Below, in pieces: positions 8,271 to 15,798 of a stretch of 34,752 bases of DNA. The DNA is from JBHEMK01 sp046262635. Its GTDB lineage: Bacteria > Actinomycetota > Thermoleophilia > Gaiellales > Gaiellaceae. The translations under genes were made by a program, and so were the position numbers. Positions within the stretch are counted from its first letter, which is position 1; each line of letters opens with the position of its first letter. The notes beneath the pieces are model-generated. The model was not told where the DNA came from. It was given only the letters and a program-made list of their open reading frames with translations, and did not search any database. The stretch covers positions 1 through 34,752 of the forward strand of contig JBHEMK010000130.1 of assembly GCA_046262635.1 (NCBI GenBank), written 5' to 3'.

Positions 8271-9760
8271 TACGAGAGGTCGACCCAGACGGTCTTCGTC
8301 TGGAGGTACAGGTCGAGCGCTTCCCGGCCGAGCTCCTTGCCGAAGCCCGAGAGCTTGAATCCGCCGTACGGGATCGCCGCATCGAACATCCCGTAGGTGT
8401 TCACCCAGACCGTGCCGGCGTTCACCGCCGCGGCAACGCGGTGTGCGCGCTTGATGTCGCGTGTGAAGATTCCGGCCGCAAGCCCGAAGTGGGTGTCGTT
8501 CGCGAGGACGACCGCCTCTTCCTCGTCGGAGAAGGAGCCGACCATCGCGACCGGGCCGAAGATCTCCTCGCGCATAATCCGCATCTCCGGCCTGACGTCG
8601 GTGAAGACCGTCGGGCGGACGAAGTACCCGCCCGCGAGCCCCTCGCCACTCGCCCGCTCACCGCCGGCGGCGACGCGTGCGCCCTCCTCGCGGCCGATGC
8701 CGATGTAGCCGGTGACGCGGGCGAGCTGCTCCTCGCTGACGAGCGGCCCCATCGTCGTCTCGGGCTGGAGCCCGGACCCGAGCCGAACCGCCTCGGCCCG
8801 CTCGACCAGGCGCTCGGTGAACTGGTCGCGGACGCTCTCGTGAACGAACACGCGCGCGCCGGCGATGCAGCACTGGCCCTGGTTGAAGAAGACGGCCCCG
8901 TGCGTGCCCTCGAGCGCCGTCTCAAGGTCGGCATCGTCGAACACGAGCGTCGGAGACTTCCCGCCGAGTTCGAGTGAGACCCGCTTCAGATTGCCCTTGG
9001 CCGCCTCGATGATCTTCCGGCCGGTCGTGTGCTCGCCCGTGAACGTGATCTTGTCGACGTCCGCGTGCGCGGCCAGCGGCGCGCCCGCGCTCTCGCCGAA
9101 GCCCGTGACGACATTGACGACACCCGGAGGGAAACCGACCTCGGTGATCAGCTCTGCGAGCCGCAGCGCCGAGAGAGGCGTCTGCTCGGCCGGCTTCAGG
9201 ATCGCCGTGCAGCCGGCCGCGAGCGAGGGCCCGAGCTTGTAACCGCACATCAAGAGCGGGAAGTTCCAGGGGATGATCGCGCCGACAACGCCGACTGGCT
9301 CGCGCCGCATGTAGGTGTGGAAGGAGCCGAACGAAGGGGTGCCGACCTGGCCCTCGATCTTCGTCACCCAGCCGGCGTAGTACTTGAAGAGGGCCGAGCA
9401 CAGCGGAACGTCCACGAGCAGCGCCTCCGCGGTGGGCTTGCCGTTGTCGATCGCTTCGATCTGTGCCAACTCGTCCGCGAGTTCGGCGATCCGCGCGCCG
9501 AGGCTCCAGAGCAGCTCCGCGCGCTCGGCCGGCGGCAGCGCGCGCCAGGCCGGAAAAGCGGCGCGCGCCGCCCGCACCGCGTCGTCGACGTCGCTCGGGC
9601 CGGCTGACGCCGCCGTCGCGACGACCTCGCCGGTTGCCGGGTTGACGACGTCGAACCGCTCGCCGCTCCGCGCCGCGATCTCCTCGCCGGCGATCAGCAG
9701 CCCGTGTTCGCGCCCGACAAACTCGGCCACGGGCTCCAGAATCGCTTGGGTGGCTGCCAT
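8270..9760 (-). CDS. NAD(P)-dependent aldehyde dehydrogenase
   Basis: A full-length 496-residue aldehyde dehydrogenase of the broad class 1/2, betaine- or phenylacetaldehyde-dehydrogenase-like type. All catalytic landmarks are present: Asn166 in PWNFP, Glu264 in LELGGKSP, and Cys298 in FFNQGQCC. It converts an aldehyde to the carboxylic acid, most likely with NAD. ATG at 9760 is preceded by AAGGAG at good spacing, and operator site B lies 16 bp upstream. It is the first gene after the 34-bp gap that follows the M20 gene, so it can be read from its own promoter or by read-through. The natural partner is the alcohol dehydrogenase two genes on. Substrate specificity cannot be assigned. Confidence 0.92.
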   Translation of the reverse strand: MAATQAILEPVAEFVGREHGLLIAGEEIAARSGERFDVVNPATGEVVATAASAGPSDVDDAVRAARAAFPAWRALPPAERAELLWSLGARIAELADELAQIEAIDNGKPTAEALLVDVPLCSALFKYYAGWVTKIEGQVGTPSFGSFHTYMRREPVGVVGAIIPWNFPLLMCGYKLGPSLAAGCTAILKPAEQTPLSALRLAELITEVGFPPGVVNVVTGFGESAGAPLAAHADVDKITFTGEHTTGRKIIEAAKGNLKRVSLELGGKSPTLVFDDADLETALEGTHGAVFFNQGQCCIAGARVFVHESVRDQFTERLVERAEAVRLGSGLQPETTMGPLVSEEQLARVTGYIGIGREEGARVAAGGERASGEGLAGGYFVRPTVFTDVRPEMRIMREEIFGPVAMVGSFSDEEEAVVLANDTHFGLAAGIFTRDIKRAHRVAAAVNAGTVWVNTYGMFDAAIPYGGFKLSGFGKELGREALDLYLQTKTVWVDLS

Positions 9761-9775
9761 CGGCTCCTTGCTCAG

Positions 9776-9786
9776 ATATCAGATAT
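9776..9786 (-). promoter_or_regulatory. putative GntR operator, site B (ALDH-TenA-ADH-LLM-TenA operon)
   Basis: ATATCAGATAT is the most symmetric of the five motif copies: ATATC and GATAT flank one base. It lies in the 34-bp gap between the stop of the M20 gene (9795) and the ATG of the aldehyde dehydrogenase (9760), 16 bp before that start. It gives the downstream five genes a control point separate from the upstream three. Confidence 0.6.
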
Positions 9787-9794
9787 GACCGACC

Positions 9795-10856
9795 CTACCG
9801 TCGAGGCGCCGAACGGTCAAGCGGGGCGAGCAACGCCGCGAGGACGCCCTCGAGCTGGCGCAGGCCAAGCCGAAGCGAGTCGGCATCGATCCACTCGTGG
9901 CGTGTATGCATCCCCCCGCCGCGCGCGACGCCCAGCGTCAGCGCCGGGATTCCCGCGGCCAGCGCCGCGTTGGCGTCCGTCGATCCCGCACCGAGTTCGT
10001 CCGGCAGTTGGAGCTCCGCCCGAACGTGGCGCACGGCTTGAAGCAGCGGGTCGGTTCGGTCGAGGCGACCGGCCGGACGGCGACCGACGGGCTCGGCCGA
10101 GACGGTGAGGGGCGGCGCGACGGCGAGGGTTCCGAGCCGCACCTCGAACCGTGCGAGCGTCGGCTCGTCGATCGCGCGCTGCTCGACGACGAGCTCGGCC
10201 TCGTTGGCGATCGAGTTGATCGATTGTCCGCCGGAGACGAGGCCCACGTTGACGGGAGCGTCGGGCCCCGCCGGCTCGAGCAGCGAGGTCGCAAGGCCGA
10301 GCAACGCATGAATCGCGCTCGGCGTCCCGCGGTCGCTCCACGAGTGCCCGCCGGGCCCCGCAACCCGCACGCGCGCGCGGACGCTCCCGACAGCGTCGAT
10401 CAGCACCTCGTCAAGCCCGTGGCCCTCGACCGCGATCGCCGCCTCGGGCCGCAACGCTTCGCACGCTGCCCGTGCGCCGCGAAGATCGCCGAGACCTTCC
10501 TCGCCGACCGTGAATGCAACCGCGCCAGGCCCGACCGGCGCGCTGCGGAGCAGCGCCGAGACGGCCTGCACGACGGTGACAAGGGCGGCGGCGTTGTCGC
10601 CGATTCCCGGCCCGACGAGTCGCGCGCCGCTCCGCTCGAACCGCAGCGGCGTCTCTGCCGGGAAGACCGTGTCCAGGTGGGCCAGCACGAGCACGCGAGG
10701 CCGCCCCGCGCCCCAGCGCCAGAGCAGGTTGCCCGCCGGGTCCCGTTCGCTGCGGCCCGGCGCTCCAGCGAGCCGGCGCTCCAACCAGTCTGCGCGCGCT
10801 CCCTCGGAGAACGTCGGTGCAGGGACTGCCGCGAGCTCGAGCAGGTCGTCGATCAC
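9795..10856 (-). CDS. M20-family metallopeptidase/amidohydrolase, complete active site
   Basis: A 353-residue M20 enzyme (carboxypeptidase G2/ArgE/PepT-like) that should hydrolyse an amide, formamide or peptide bond with two zinc ions. The catalytic set is complete: His60 and Asp62 in LAHLDTV, Asp87 in GIGDNAAA, Glu119-Glu120 in VGEEG, Glu144 in AVEGHG and His317 in MHTRHEW. The dimerisation-domain His is in GPGGHSW (171). GTG at 10856 overlaps the stop of the preceding gene (GTGA). In known thiamine-pyrimidine salvage, the deformylase YlmB is also M20, making this the better candidate of the two M20 proteins for such a step. Alternatives are dipeptidase or N-acyl-amino acid deacylase. Confidence 0.87.
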   Translation of the reverse strand: MIDDLLELAAVPAPTFSEGARADWLERRLAGAPGRSERDPAGNLLWRWGAGRPRVLVLAHLDTVFPAETPLRFERSGARLVGPGIGDNAAALVTVVQAVSALLRSAPVGPGAVAFTVGEEGLGDLRGARAACEALRPEAAIAVEGHGLDEVLIDAVGSVRARVRVAGPGGHSWSDRGTPSAIHALLGLATSLLEPAGPDAPVNVGLVSGGQSINSIANEAELVVEQRAIDEPTLARFEVRLGTLAVAPPLTVSAEPVGRRPAGRLDRTDPLLQAVRHVRAELQLPDELGAGSTDANAALAAGIPALTLGVARGGGMHTRHEWIDADSLRLGLRQLEGVLAALLAPLDRSAPRR

Positions 10857-11818
10857 GCGCTCGGGTCGAGCGCGCTGCCGTCGAGCGCCAGATCAGCCGC
10901 GAGCAGCACGCAGTCGATGTGTGAGCGCGCGTCGTTCGAGCCGCCGTAGGCGACGTTGTTGCCGACGGCGACATGCGCGCCGCCAACGATCCCCTCGAGC
11001 TCGAGCGGGGAGCCTCCCGGCCGCGAGCGTGGGTTGAGCCCGATCGACACCTCCGCGAGCTCCCACATCCGGTCGTCACCCGAGCGCTCGAGCGCGTCGA
11101 GGAGACGCCATGCCTCGGAGCCCTCGGCGGCGACGAGCCGGCCGCGCTCGAACCGCAGTTCGACCGGCCTCGCCAGCTGATCGGGACCCAGGAAGAGGAG
11201 GGAGCCGTCGACGACGACGCGGCCCTCGACGGTGCCTTCGACCGGACTCGCACCGACCTCGACGTCCGGCGGCGCAGCGTAGCCGCCGCGCTCGCGCGCG
11301 ACGCCCCAGAGCGGGCGGCCCTTCCGCCCCTCGAAGCTGCCTTCCAGGTCGGTGCCCGTCGCACTCGTGAGGCGGAACGCGCTCGCGGTGTCGAACCGCT
11401 CGCCGAGCCGCCGTGCCCGCTCTCCGAGCGCATCGAAATCGACGGCGAAGGGTCCACCGGGCCGCAGCGTCGTCCAGCTGAGGCCGGGGACCGTCAGATA
11501 TCGGCTCCCAGCCGCGCACGCGTCGCGACGCGCCTGACACGAGCCGATGAAGACGGAGGTTAGCTCGAAGATGACGTCCGCCTGGAGCATCGCCGCGCCG
11601 ACTGCCGCGGGCGGGTCGCCACCGGGGAGGTCGGCCGGAGCCGAGCTTGCCAGGGCAACCTCGGCTCCGACCGTGCGGAGAACCGAAGCCATCGCCTCGA
11701 CGACCTCCGGGTCTGCCGCCGTGTCGGTGACGATCAGGCTTCGCTCGCCGCTCTGGACTCCGGCACACGTCGTTGCGAGCGTCCGCAACGCGTCGAGGCA
11801 CTCGACTCTAGGCAGCAT
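10853..11818 (-). CDS. M29 aminopeptidase / NicX (2,5-dihydroxypyridine dioxygenase) superfamily metalloprotein
   Basis: A 321-residue protein whose C-terminal half matches the fold shared by M29 aminopeptidases and the ring-cleaving NicX dioxygenase. The signature is GGAHVAVGNN (His282), then YGGSND and SHIDCVLL (His300, Asp302), the His and His-x-Asp metal ligands of both families. Glu256 in WELAEV is also conserved. At 321 residues it is shorter than M29 peptidases (about 400) and nearer to NicX (about 350). ATG at 11818 overlaps the preceding gene by 11 bp. In a cluster with pyrimidine-type uptake and oxidoreductases, cleavage of an N-heterocycle is attractive, but peptidase activity cannot be excluded. 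Sequence alone does not tell zinc from iron. Confidence 0.7.
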   Translation of the reverse strand: MLPRVECLDALRTLATTCAGVQSGERSLIVTDTAADPEVVEAMASVLRTVGAEVALASSAPADLPGGDPPAAVGAAMLQADVIFELTSVFIGSCQARRDACAAGSRYLTVPGLSWTTLRPGGPFAVDFDALGERARRLGERFDTASAFRLTSATGTDLEGSFEGRKGRPLWGVARERGGYAAPPDVEVGASPVEGTVEGRVVVDGSLLFLGPDQLARPVELRFERGRLVAAEGSEAWRLLDALERSGDDRMWELAEVSIGLNPRSRPGGSPLELEGIVGGAHVAVGNNVAYGGSNDARSHIDCVLLAADLALDGSALDPSA

Positions 11819-13013
11819 CGGGCGCGAGCAGGAGCGCCGCAGTCGCCGCGTAGACCCGGGCCGCGATCTCGATGTCGTCGGTTGCGAGCCATTCGTTCGG
11901 CATGTAGACAGGCTCGCGGCCGGGGCCGAAGATGATCGTCGGGACGAGCCGGCCGAAGCTGGCGGTGTCGGCGAGCCATGAACCGCCGCCGTACCCGGGG
12001 TCGCGGCCGGTCACGATCCGGAACGCCTTGGCGAGCGCGAGCGTCAGCGGGTGCCGCCGGTCGATCAGGTGGGCCGACTTCTCGTCGGCGAGCACGACCT
12101 CGTAGCGCGCCGCCGGATCGGCCGCGCGTGCCCGCTCGACGGCCCCCTCGATCAGCCTGCGGACGGACTCGACACCCACCCCCGGCTGCGGGCGGGAGTC
12201 GACGCGGATGGTGCATTCGTCGGGGATCATCGAGGGCCCTCCGGGGGGGAGGCCGCCGTAGATGCGGCCGACGGCGGTGTAGAGCTCGCGTCCGAAGAGC
12301 GTCGCGACCCAGTCAGGCAGCTCAGGCACGTGGCGGAGCGCCTCGATCTCCTGGATCAGCGGCGTCATCTTCGCGATCGCGTTGACCGCGTCGTGGCGAT
12401 GGCAGGTGTGGGCCGAGTGCCCGATCGAGGTGATGTCCCAATAGAGCCGGCCACGGTGGCCGAGGTAGATCGCAAGATCCGTGAGTTCGCCGAGGATGCA
12501 GTAGTCGGCAGGGTGCTCGGCGAAGAAGCGGATCGCGCCAGTTTGGTCACCCATGTGGTCGGCGACCGCCGCGAGCAGCACGCGCCCGCGCCAGCTCCCC
12601 CGCGACCGCGCGAGCGCTGCGGCGGCCTCGACGAGCGCGCCCACGCCGGCCTTCATGTCCATCACGGCGTGCCCGTGGAGGCGGCCGTCCTCGATCCGCC
12701 CGGAGTAGGGATCGCCCTCCCATCCGTGGCAGACAGGCTTCGTGTCGACGTGCCCGGTCAGCACGAGCGTCGGCCCGCGCCGGCCGGAGTCGACGACGCC
12801 GACGACATTCGGCCGCCCGGGCAACGCGTCCTGGAAGGAGACGTCGTCGAAGCCCATCGACTGCATCCGCGCGTGGAGAGCCTCGGCGAGCCTTCCCTCC
12901 TCGCCGACGACGCTCGGGATGCGGACGATCTCCTGCGTCAACCGGATCGCGTCGTCGCCGCCGACCTGCTCGACGACGGCGGCGATGTCGCCGTGTGTGG
13001 GTGCCAGTGCCAT
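11808..13013 (-). CDS. ArgE/DapE-type M20 protein lacking catalytic Glu pair
   Basis: A 401-residue M20 protein. The first half of the active site is present: His88 and Asp90 in TGHVDTKP and Asp119 in AVMDMKAG, with Glu176 in LGELTDL. The usual catalytic Glu-Glu block (DEE..G) reads ADHMGDQTG (151-159), so general base and bridging-ligand positions are His153 and Met154. The terminal metal-ligand His is also missing, with PVYMPNEW (368-375) where PxHxPNE is expected. Either this branch uses different ligands or the protein binds without classical hydrolysis. The lid-domain GHSAHTC (198-204) is kept and the frame is intact, so it is not an obvious pseudogene. ATG at 13013 is first of the reverse run, 20 bp from operator site C. 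Confidence 0.82.
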   Translation of the reverse strand: MALAPTHGDIAAVVEQVGGDDAIRLTQEIVRIPSVVGEEGRLAEALHARMQSMGFDDVSFQDALPGRPNVVGVVDSGRRGPTLVLTGHVDTKPVCHGWEGDPYSGRIEDGRLHGHAVMDMKAGVGALVEAAAALARSRGSWRGRVLLAAVADHMGDQTGAIRFFAEHPADYCILGELTDLAIYLGHRGRLYWDITSIGHSAHTCHRHDAVNAIAKMTPLIQEIEALRHVPELPDWVATLFGRELYTAVGRIYGGLPPGGPSMIPDECTIRVDSRPQPGVGVESVRRLIEGAVERARAADPAARYEVVLADEKSAHLIDRRHPLTLALAKAFRIVTGRDPGYGGGSWLADTASFGRLVPTIIFGPGREPVYMPNEWLATDDIEIAARVYAATAALLLAPDAA

Positions 13014-13032
13014 CCGCTTCCGCCCTGATGAG

Positions 13033-13043
13033 ATATCAGATAC
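13033..13043 (-). promoter_or_regulatory. putative GntR operator, site C (M20-NicX-M20 operon)
   Basis: ATATCAGATAC fits ATAY-SAK-RTAY and differs from site B at one position. It lies 20 bp upstream of the ATG at 13013, in the 82-bp gap between that gene and the divergent GntR gene. Sites C and D are 50 bp apart centre to centre, close to five helical turns, so both could be bound on one face of the DNA. Confidence 0.6.
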
Positions 13044-13082
13044 GAGCGACCTTAGGAGCGGGGGTCACGGGTGTCAAGTGAG

Positions 13083-13093
13083 ATACGATGTAC
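13083..13093 (+). promoter_or_regulatory. putative GntR operator, site D (autoregulation)
   Basis: ATACGATGTAC fits the shared motif and ends 2 bp before the GTG chosen for the GntR gene at 13096. Such closeness suggests a leaderless or very short leader mRNA and autorepression. The contained TACGAT resembles a -10 hexamer, but its position so near the GTG would favour a start slightly downstream (GTG at 13105). Confidence 0.55.
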
Positions 13094-13095
13094 GA

Positions 13096-13776
13096 GTGGC
13101 CCGCGTGCCGCAGAAGATCGTGCCTGCCCAGCTCGAGCGCCGCGTGTATGAGCGGCTCCGCGATGAGATCGCATCCGGCCAGCTCCGGCCCGGAGGCCAG
13201 CTCGTGGAGGCGAGGCTCGCCGCGGAGCTCGGAGTCTCGAAGACGCCGGTCCGTGAGGCCCTGATCCGCCTCCAGCGCGACGGTCTCGTCGAGATCGAGC
13301 CGTACCGCGGGGCACGGGTCCGCGAGCTGTCGGCCCGCGACGTCCGCGAGATCCTCGAGCTGCGGCGCCTGCTCGAGTGCCATATCGTGCGCGAGCTCGC
13401 CGGGCAGCGCCCGCCGGCTGTGCTGCACGCCCTCGGCGAATCGATCGCGCGCGGACGCGCGGCGCTCGAGGCGGCGGACGACGCGCGTGTGGCCGACGCC
13501 CTGACCGAGTTTTCGGACGTCATCGCAGAGGCGAGCGGCAACCGGCGGCTCGCGAGCGTGCTGGACGAGCTCCGTAGCGTCCTCCTTCTGATCGGCACTT
13601 CCTCGCTCCGGGCCCCAGGACGAGAGGCGCGGTCGCTGGAGCAGCACGAGCAGATTCTCGCGATCCTCGAAGCGGGGGATCCGGATGCGGCGGCCGCGGC
13701 CACCGAGGCGCACATCCTCTCCGTCGAGCGCGACTCGATCGACGCGGCGCTCGGCGCAGGCGAGGTGGCCGTCTAG
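13096..13776 (+). CDS. GntR-family regulator, FadR/FCD subfamily
   Basis: A 226-residue transcription factor. The winged helix-turn-helix (about 14-75) has the typical LRDEIASGQLRPGGQL, LAAELGVSKTPVREAL and LIRLQRDGLVE segments. The helical FCD effector domain (about 84-220) keeps EASGNRRL, EQHEQI with His184 and EAHILSV with His206. The usual Asp-x-x-Phe-His metal pair is changed to LTEFS (136-140), so the effector site may lack the classical metal. GTG at 13096 is the start that best fits the domain; GTG 13078 and 13105 are in-frame alternatives. It is divergent from the reverse run, with operator-like sites C and D in between, and is the obvious candidate to control the five motif-bearing promoters. 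Its TAG overlaps the convergent gene's stop in CTAG. Confidence 0.88.
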   Translation: MARVPQKIVPAQLERRVYERLRDEIASGQLRPGGQLVEARLAAELGVSKTPVREALIRLQRDGLVEIEPYRGARVRELSARDVREILELRRLLECHIVRELAGQRPPAVLHALGESIARGRAALEAADDARVADALTEFSDVIAEASGNRRLASVLDELRSVLLLIGTSSLRAPGREARSLEQHEQILAILEAGDPDAAAAATEAHILSVERDSIDAALGAGEVAV

Positions 13777-14921
13777 TCGAGCGACGGCCAGTAGCGTGCG
13801 AGCGCGTCGCGAGTTGCGTCGTTCGCCTCAACGTGCCACGGGGCCAGCTCCCGGCAGACAGCTTGACCGGCGACGAAGTCCTCCCACGGGTCGTCGTGGA
13901 GCTCGAGCCGCGCGATCGTCTCAAGGAACGCGAGCCAGCAGAACGGCGCGTACACGTGGCTGTAGCCGCCCTCCTGCACCGAGACGAGCCGACCGCCGGA
14001 GGTCTCGTCGGCAACCGCGACCAACCGGCGGGCGATCCCCGCGAACCCGCGCGCCGTCACCCCCAGGCGAGCCATCGGGTCGAAGAGATTCGCGTCGACG
14101 CCACAGCCGACGACCAGGAGCTCGGGCCGGAACTCCGTCAGGATCGGGACGACGATCCGGTCGAGCGCATCCAGATAGCCCGGGTCGCCGACGCCGGCTG
14201 GAAGGTTGACGTTGACGTTCCGGCCGAGTCCGTCCCCGGCGCCGACGGACTCCACGCCACCGGTCTCGACCGGGAAGCTTCGGTCCTGGTGGATCGAGAT
14301 CGTCAGAACGGACGCGTCGTCGTAGAAGACCGCCTCCGTCCCGTTGCCGTGATGGACGTCGATGTCGACGATCGCGACGCGTTCGAGCCCGTGCACGGCG
14401 CGCGCAGCCGCAGCGGCGACGGCACAGTTGTTGAAGATGCAGAAGCCGTAGCCGGAGTCGCGCGAGGCATGGTGGCCCGAGCGGCGGAGCATCCCGTGGG
14501 CGACGTCGGCCACGCCGCCGAGCACGAGGTCAAGGGCCGTCAGCGCCGAGCCCGCGCTGAGCAGAGCGAGCTCGTACGACTCGGCGTCCATCGGCGTATA
14601 GCCGCCGCCCGCATCGCCGCCCCCCGCGGCCGAGACCTCCCGCATCCGCTCGACATGCTCCTCGGAGTGCACCCGCAGCAGCTCGTCGGGCGTCGCCGCC
14701 CGTGGGACGACCATCGACACCCTGCGGTCCACACCTGCAGCGGCGAGCAGATTGCGTGTCCTGACAATCCGGGCGGGGTTGTCCACGAACACGTCGTCCT
14801 CGACAAGACCGCCGACGGGAAGGTAGAGCCCGCCGCGCCCCATGTCGTGGATCGCGAAGCGTTCGTCCCAGCAGACCGCCGCGGGCACGCCGCTCCGCTC
14901 GTTGCACGGTGACATTGACAA
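13773..14921 (-). CDS. histone deacetylase/acetylpolyamine amidohydrolase-family protein
   Basis: A 382-residue zinc amidohydrolase of the HDAC superfamily, class II-like. Bacterial members remove acetyl groups from acetylated polyamines or other small amides. Active-site features: SGHHASRDSGYGFCIFNN with the paired His150-151, zinc ligands Asp188 and His190 in DIDVHHGNGT and Asp276 in GCGVDANLFDP, and Tyr320 in EGGY. The start is TTG at 14921, chosen because GAGGG lies 8 bp upstream; ATG at 14915 is two codons on. It is divergent from the ABC importer and shares operator site E with it. Cleavage of an acetamide-type product of ring opening is one possible role, as is deacetylation of an imported compound. 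Confidence 0.87.
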   Translation of the reverse strand: MSMSPCNERSGVPAAVCWDERFAIHDMGRGGLYLPVGGLVEDDVFVDNPARIVRTRNLLAAAGVDRRVSMVVPRAATPDELLRVHSEEHVERMREVSAAGGGDAGGGYTPMDAESYELALLSAGSALTALDLVLGGVADVAHGMLRRSGHHASRDSGYGFCIFNNCAVAAAAARAVHGLERVAIVDIDVHHGNGTEAVFYDDASVLTISIHQDRSFPVETGGVESVGAGDGLGRNVNVNLPAGVGDPGYLDALDRIVVPILTEFRPELLVVGCGVDANLFDPMARLGVTARGFAGIARRLVAVADETSGGRLVSVQEGGYSHVYAPFCWLAFLETIARLELHDDPWEDFVAGQAVCRELAPWHVEANDATRDALARYWPSLD

Positions 14922-14958
14922 GTCGAGCGCCCTCTCACTAGGGTAAGAACCGCTCTCG

Positions 14959-14969
14959 GTATCTCATAT
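14959..14969 (-). promoter_or_regulatory. putative GntR operator, site E (deacetylase / ABC importer)
   Basis: On the reverse strand this reads ATATGAGATAC, one substitution from site C. It lies in the 73-bp gap between the divergent deacetylase (start 14921) and the importer ATPase (start 14995), 37 and 25 bp from the two starts, so one bound repressor could control both units. Confidence 0.55.
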
Positions 14970-14994
14970 ATTAAGCGTTCCGTCGAGGAGTAAC

Positions 14995-15798
14995 GTGCCG
15001 ACGTCGCCCGAACGGGCCCCGATCGCCAGCCAGGCCCCCACACGCACCGAGAGCTCCGCTCTGAAGATCGAGGGCGTCAGCCAGCGCTTCGGCACCGTGC
15101 TCGCCCTCGACCGGATGGACGTCTCGATTGCCCAGCACGAGCGACTCGGGATCGTCGGGCCGAGCGGCTGCGGAAAGTCGACGCTCCTCTCGGCCGTGGC
15201 CGGTCTGATGGAACCTTCCGAGGGAACGATCTCGATCGGCGGCTCGACGACGGCGCGCGCGCGGCTCGCGCGCTGTGCGCTCATGCCGCAGCGCGACCTT
15301 CTGCTCCCTTGGAGGACCGCCCTCGACAACGGCGGCCTTGCGCTCGAGAACCGCGGCGCCTCGCGGGCGGAGGCGCGCGCGAAGGCACAGCCGCTCTTCG
15401 AGCGCTTCGGGCTCGGGGAGTTCGAGGACCGCCTCCCGGCCCACCTCTCAGGGGGAATGCGCCAGCGGGTGGCGTTCCTCCGCACCCTCCTCGCCGGCAA
15501 GGACGTGCTCCTGCTGGACGAACCGTTCGGCGCGCTCGACTCGATCACGCGCGGGCAGATGCAAGAGTGGTTGCTCGGCGCGCTCGAGCAGGAGCCGCGG
15601 ACGGTGCTACTCGTCACGCACGACGTGGACGAGGTGCTTCTGCTGACCCACCACGTGATCGTCCTCTCGCCGCGGCCCGGCCGGGTCGTCGCGAGGCTCC
15701 GGACGGACTTCCCGCGCGACCGGCCACGCCGTGAGATCGTCACGTCCGCCGAGTTCACCGAGTTGAAAGAGCAGGCGCTGGAGGCGCTCGAGTGCTGA
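14995..15798 (+). CDS. ABC importer ATPase, nitrate/taurine/thiamine-pyrimidine type
   Basis: A 267-residue ABC ATPase of the SsuB/TauB/ThiZ type that powers uptake of small organic molecules. Walker A is GPSGCGKS (55-62), Q-loop Gln99 is in LMPQRD, the signature is LSGGM (151-155) and Walker B is VLLLDE (171-176), followed by PFGALD and the H-loop LLVTHDVDE. GTG at 14995 is preceded by GAGGAG four bases upstream. The permease start lies 7 bp inside its 3' end, so the two are coupled. Operator site E stands directly upstream. The substrate is judged from the binding protein two genes on. Confidence 0.9.
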   Translation: MPTSPERAPIASQAPTRTESSALKIEGVSQRFGTVLALDRMDVSIAQHERLGIVGPSGCGKSTLLSAVAGLMEPSEGTISIGGSTTARARLARCALMPQRDLLLPWRTALDNGGLALENRGASRAEARAKAQPLFERFGLGEFEDRLPAHLSGGMRQRVAFLRTLLAGKDVLLLDEPFGALDSITRGQMQEWLLGALEQEPRTVLLVTHDVDEVLLLTHHVIVLSPRPGRVVARLRTDFPRDRPRREIVTSAEFTELKEQALEALEC

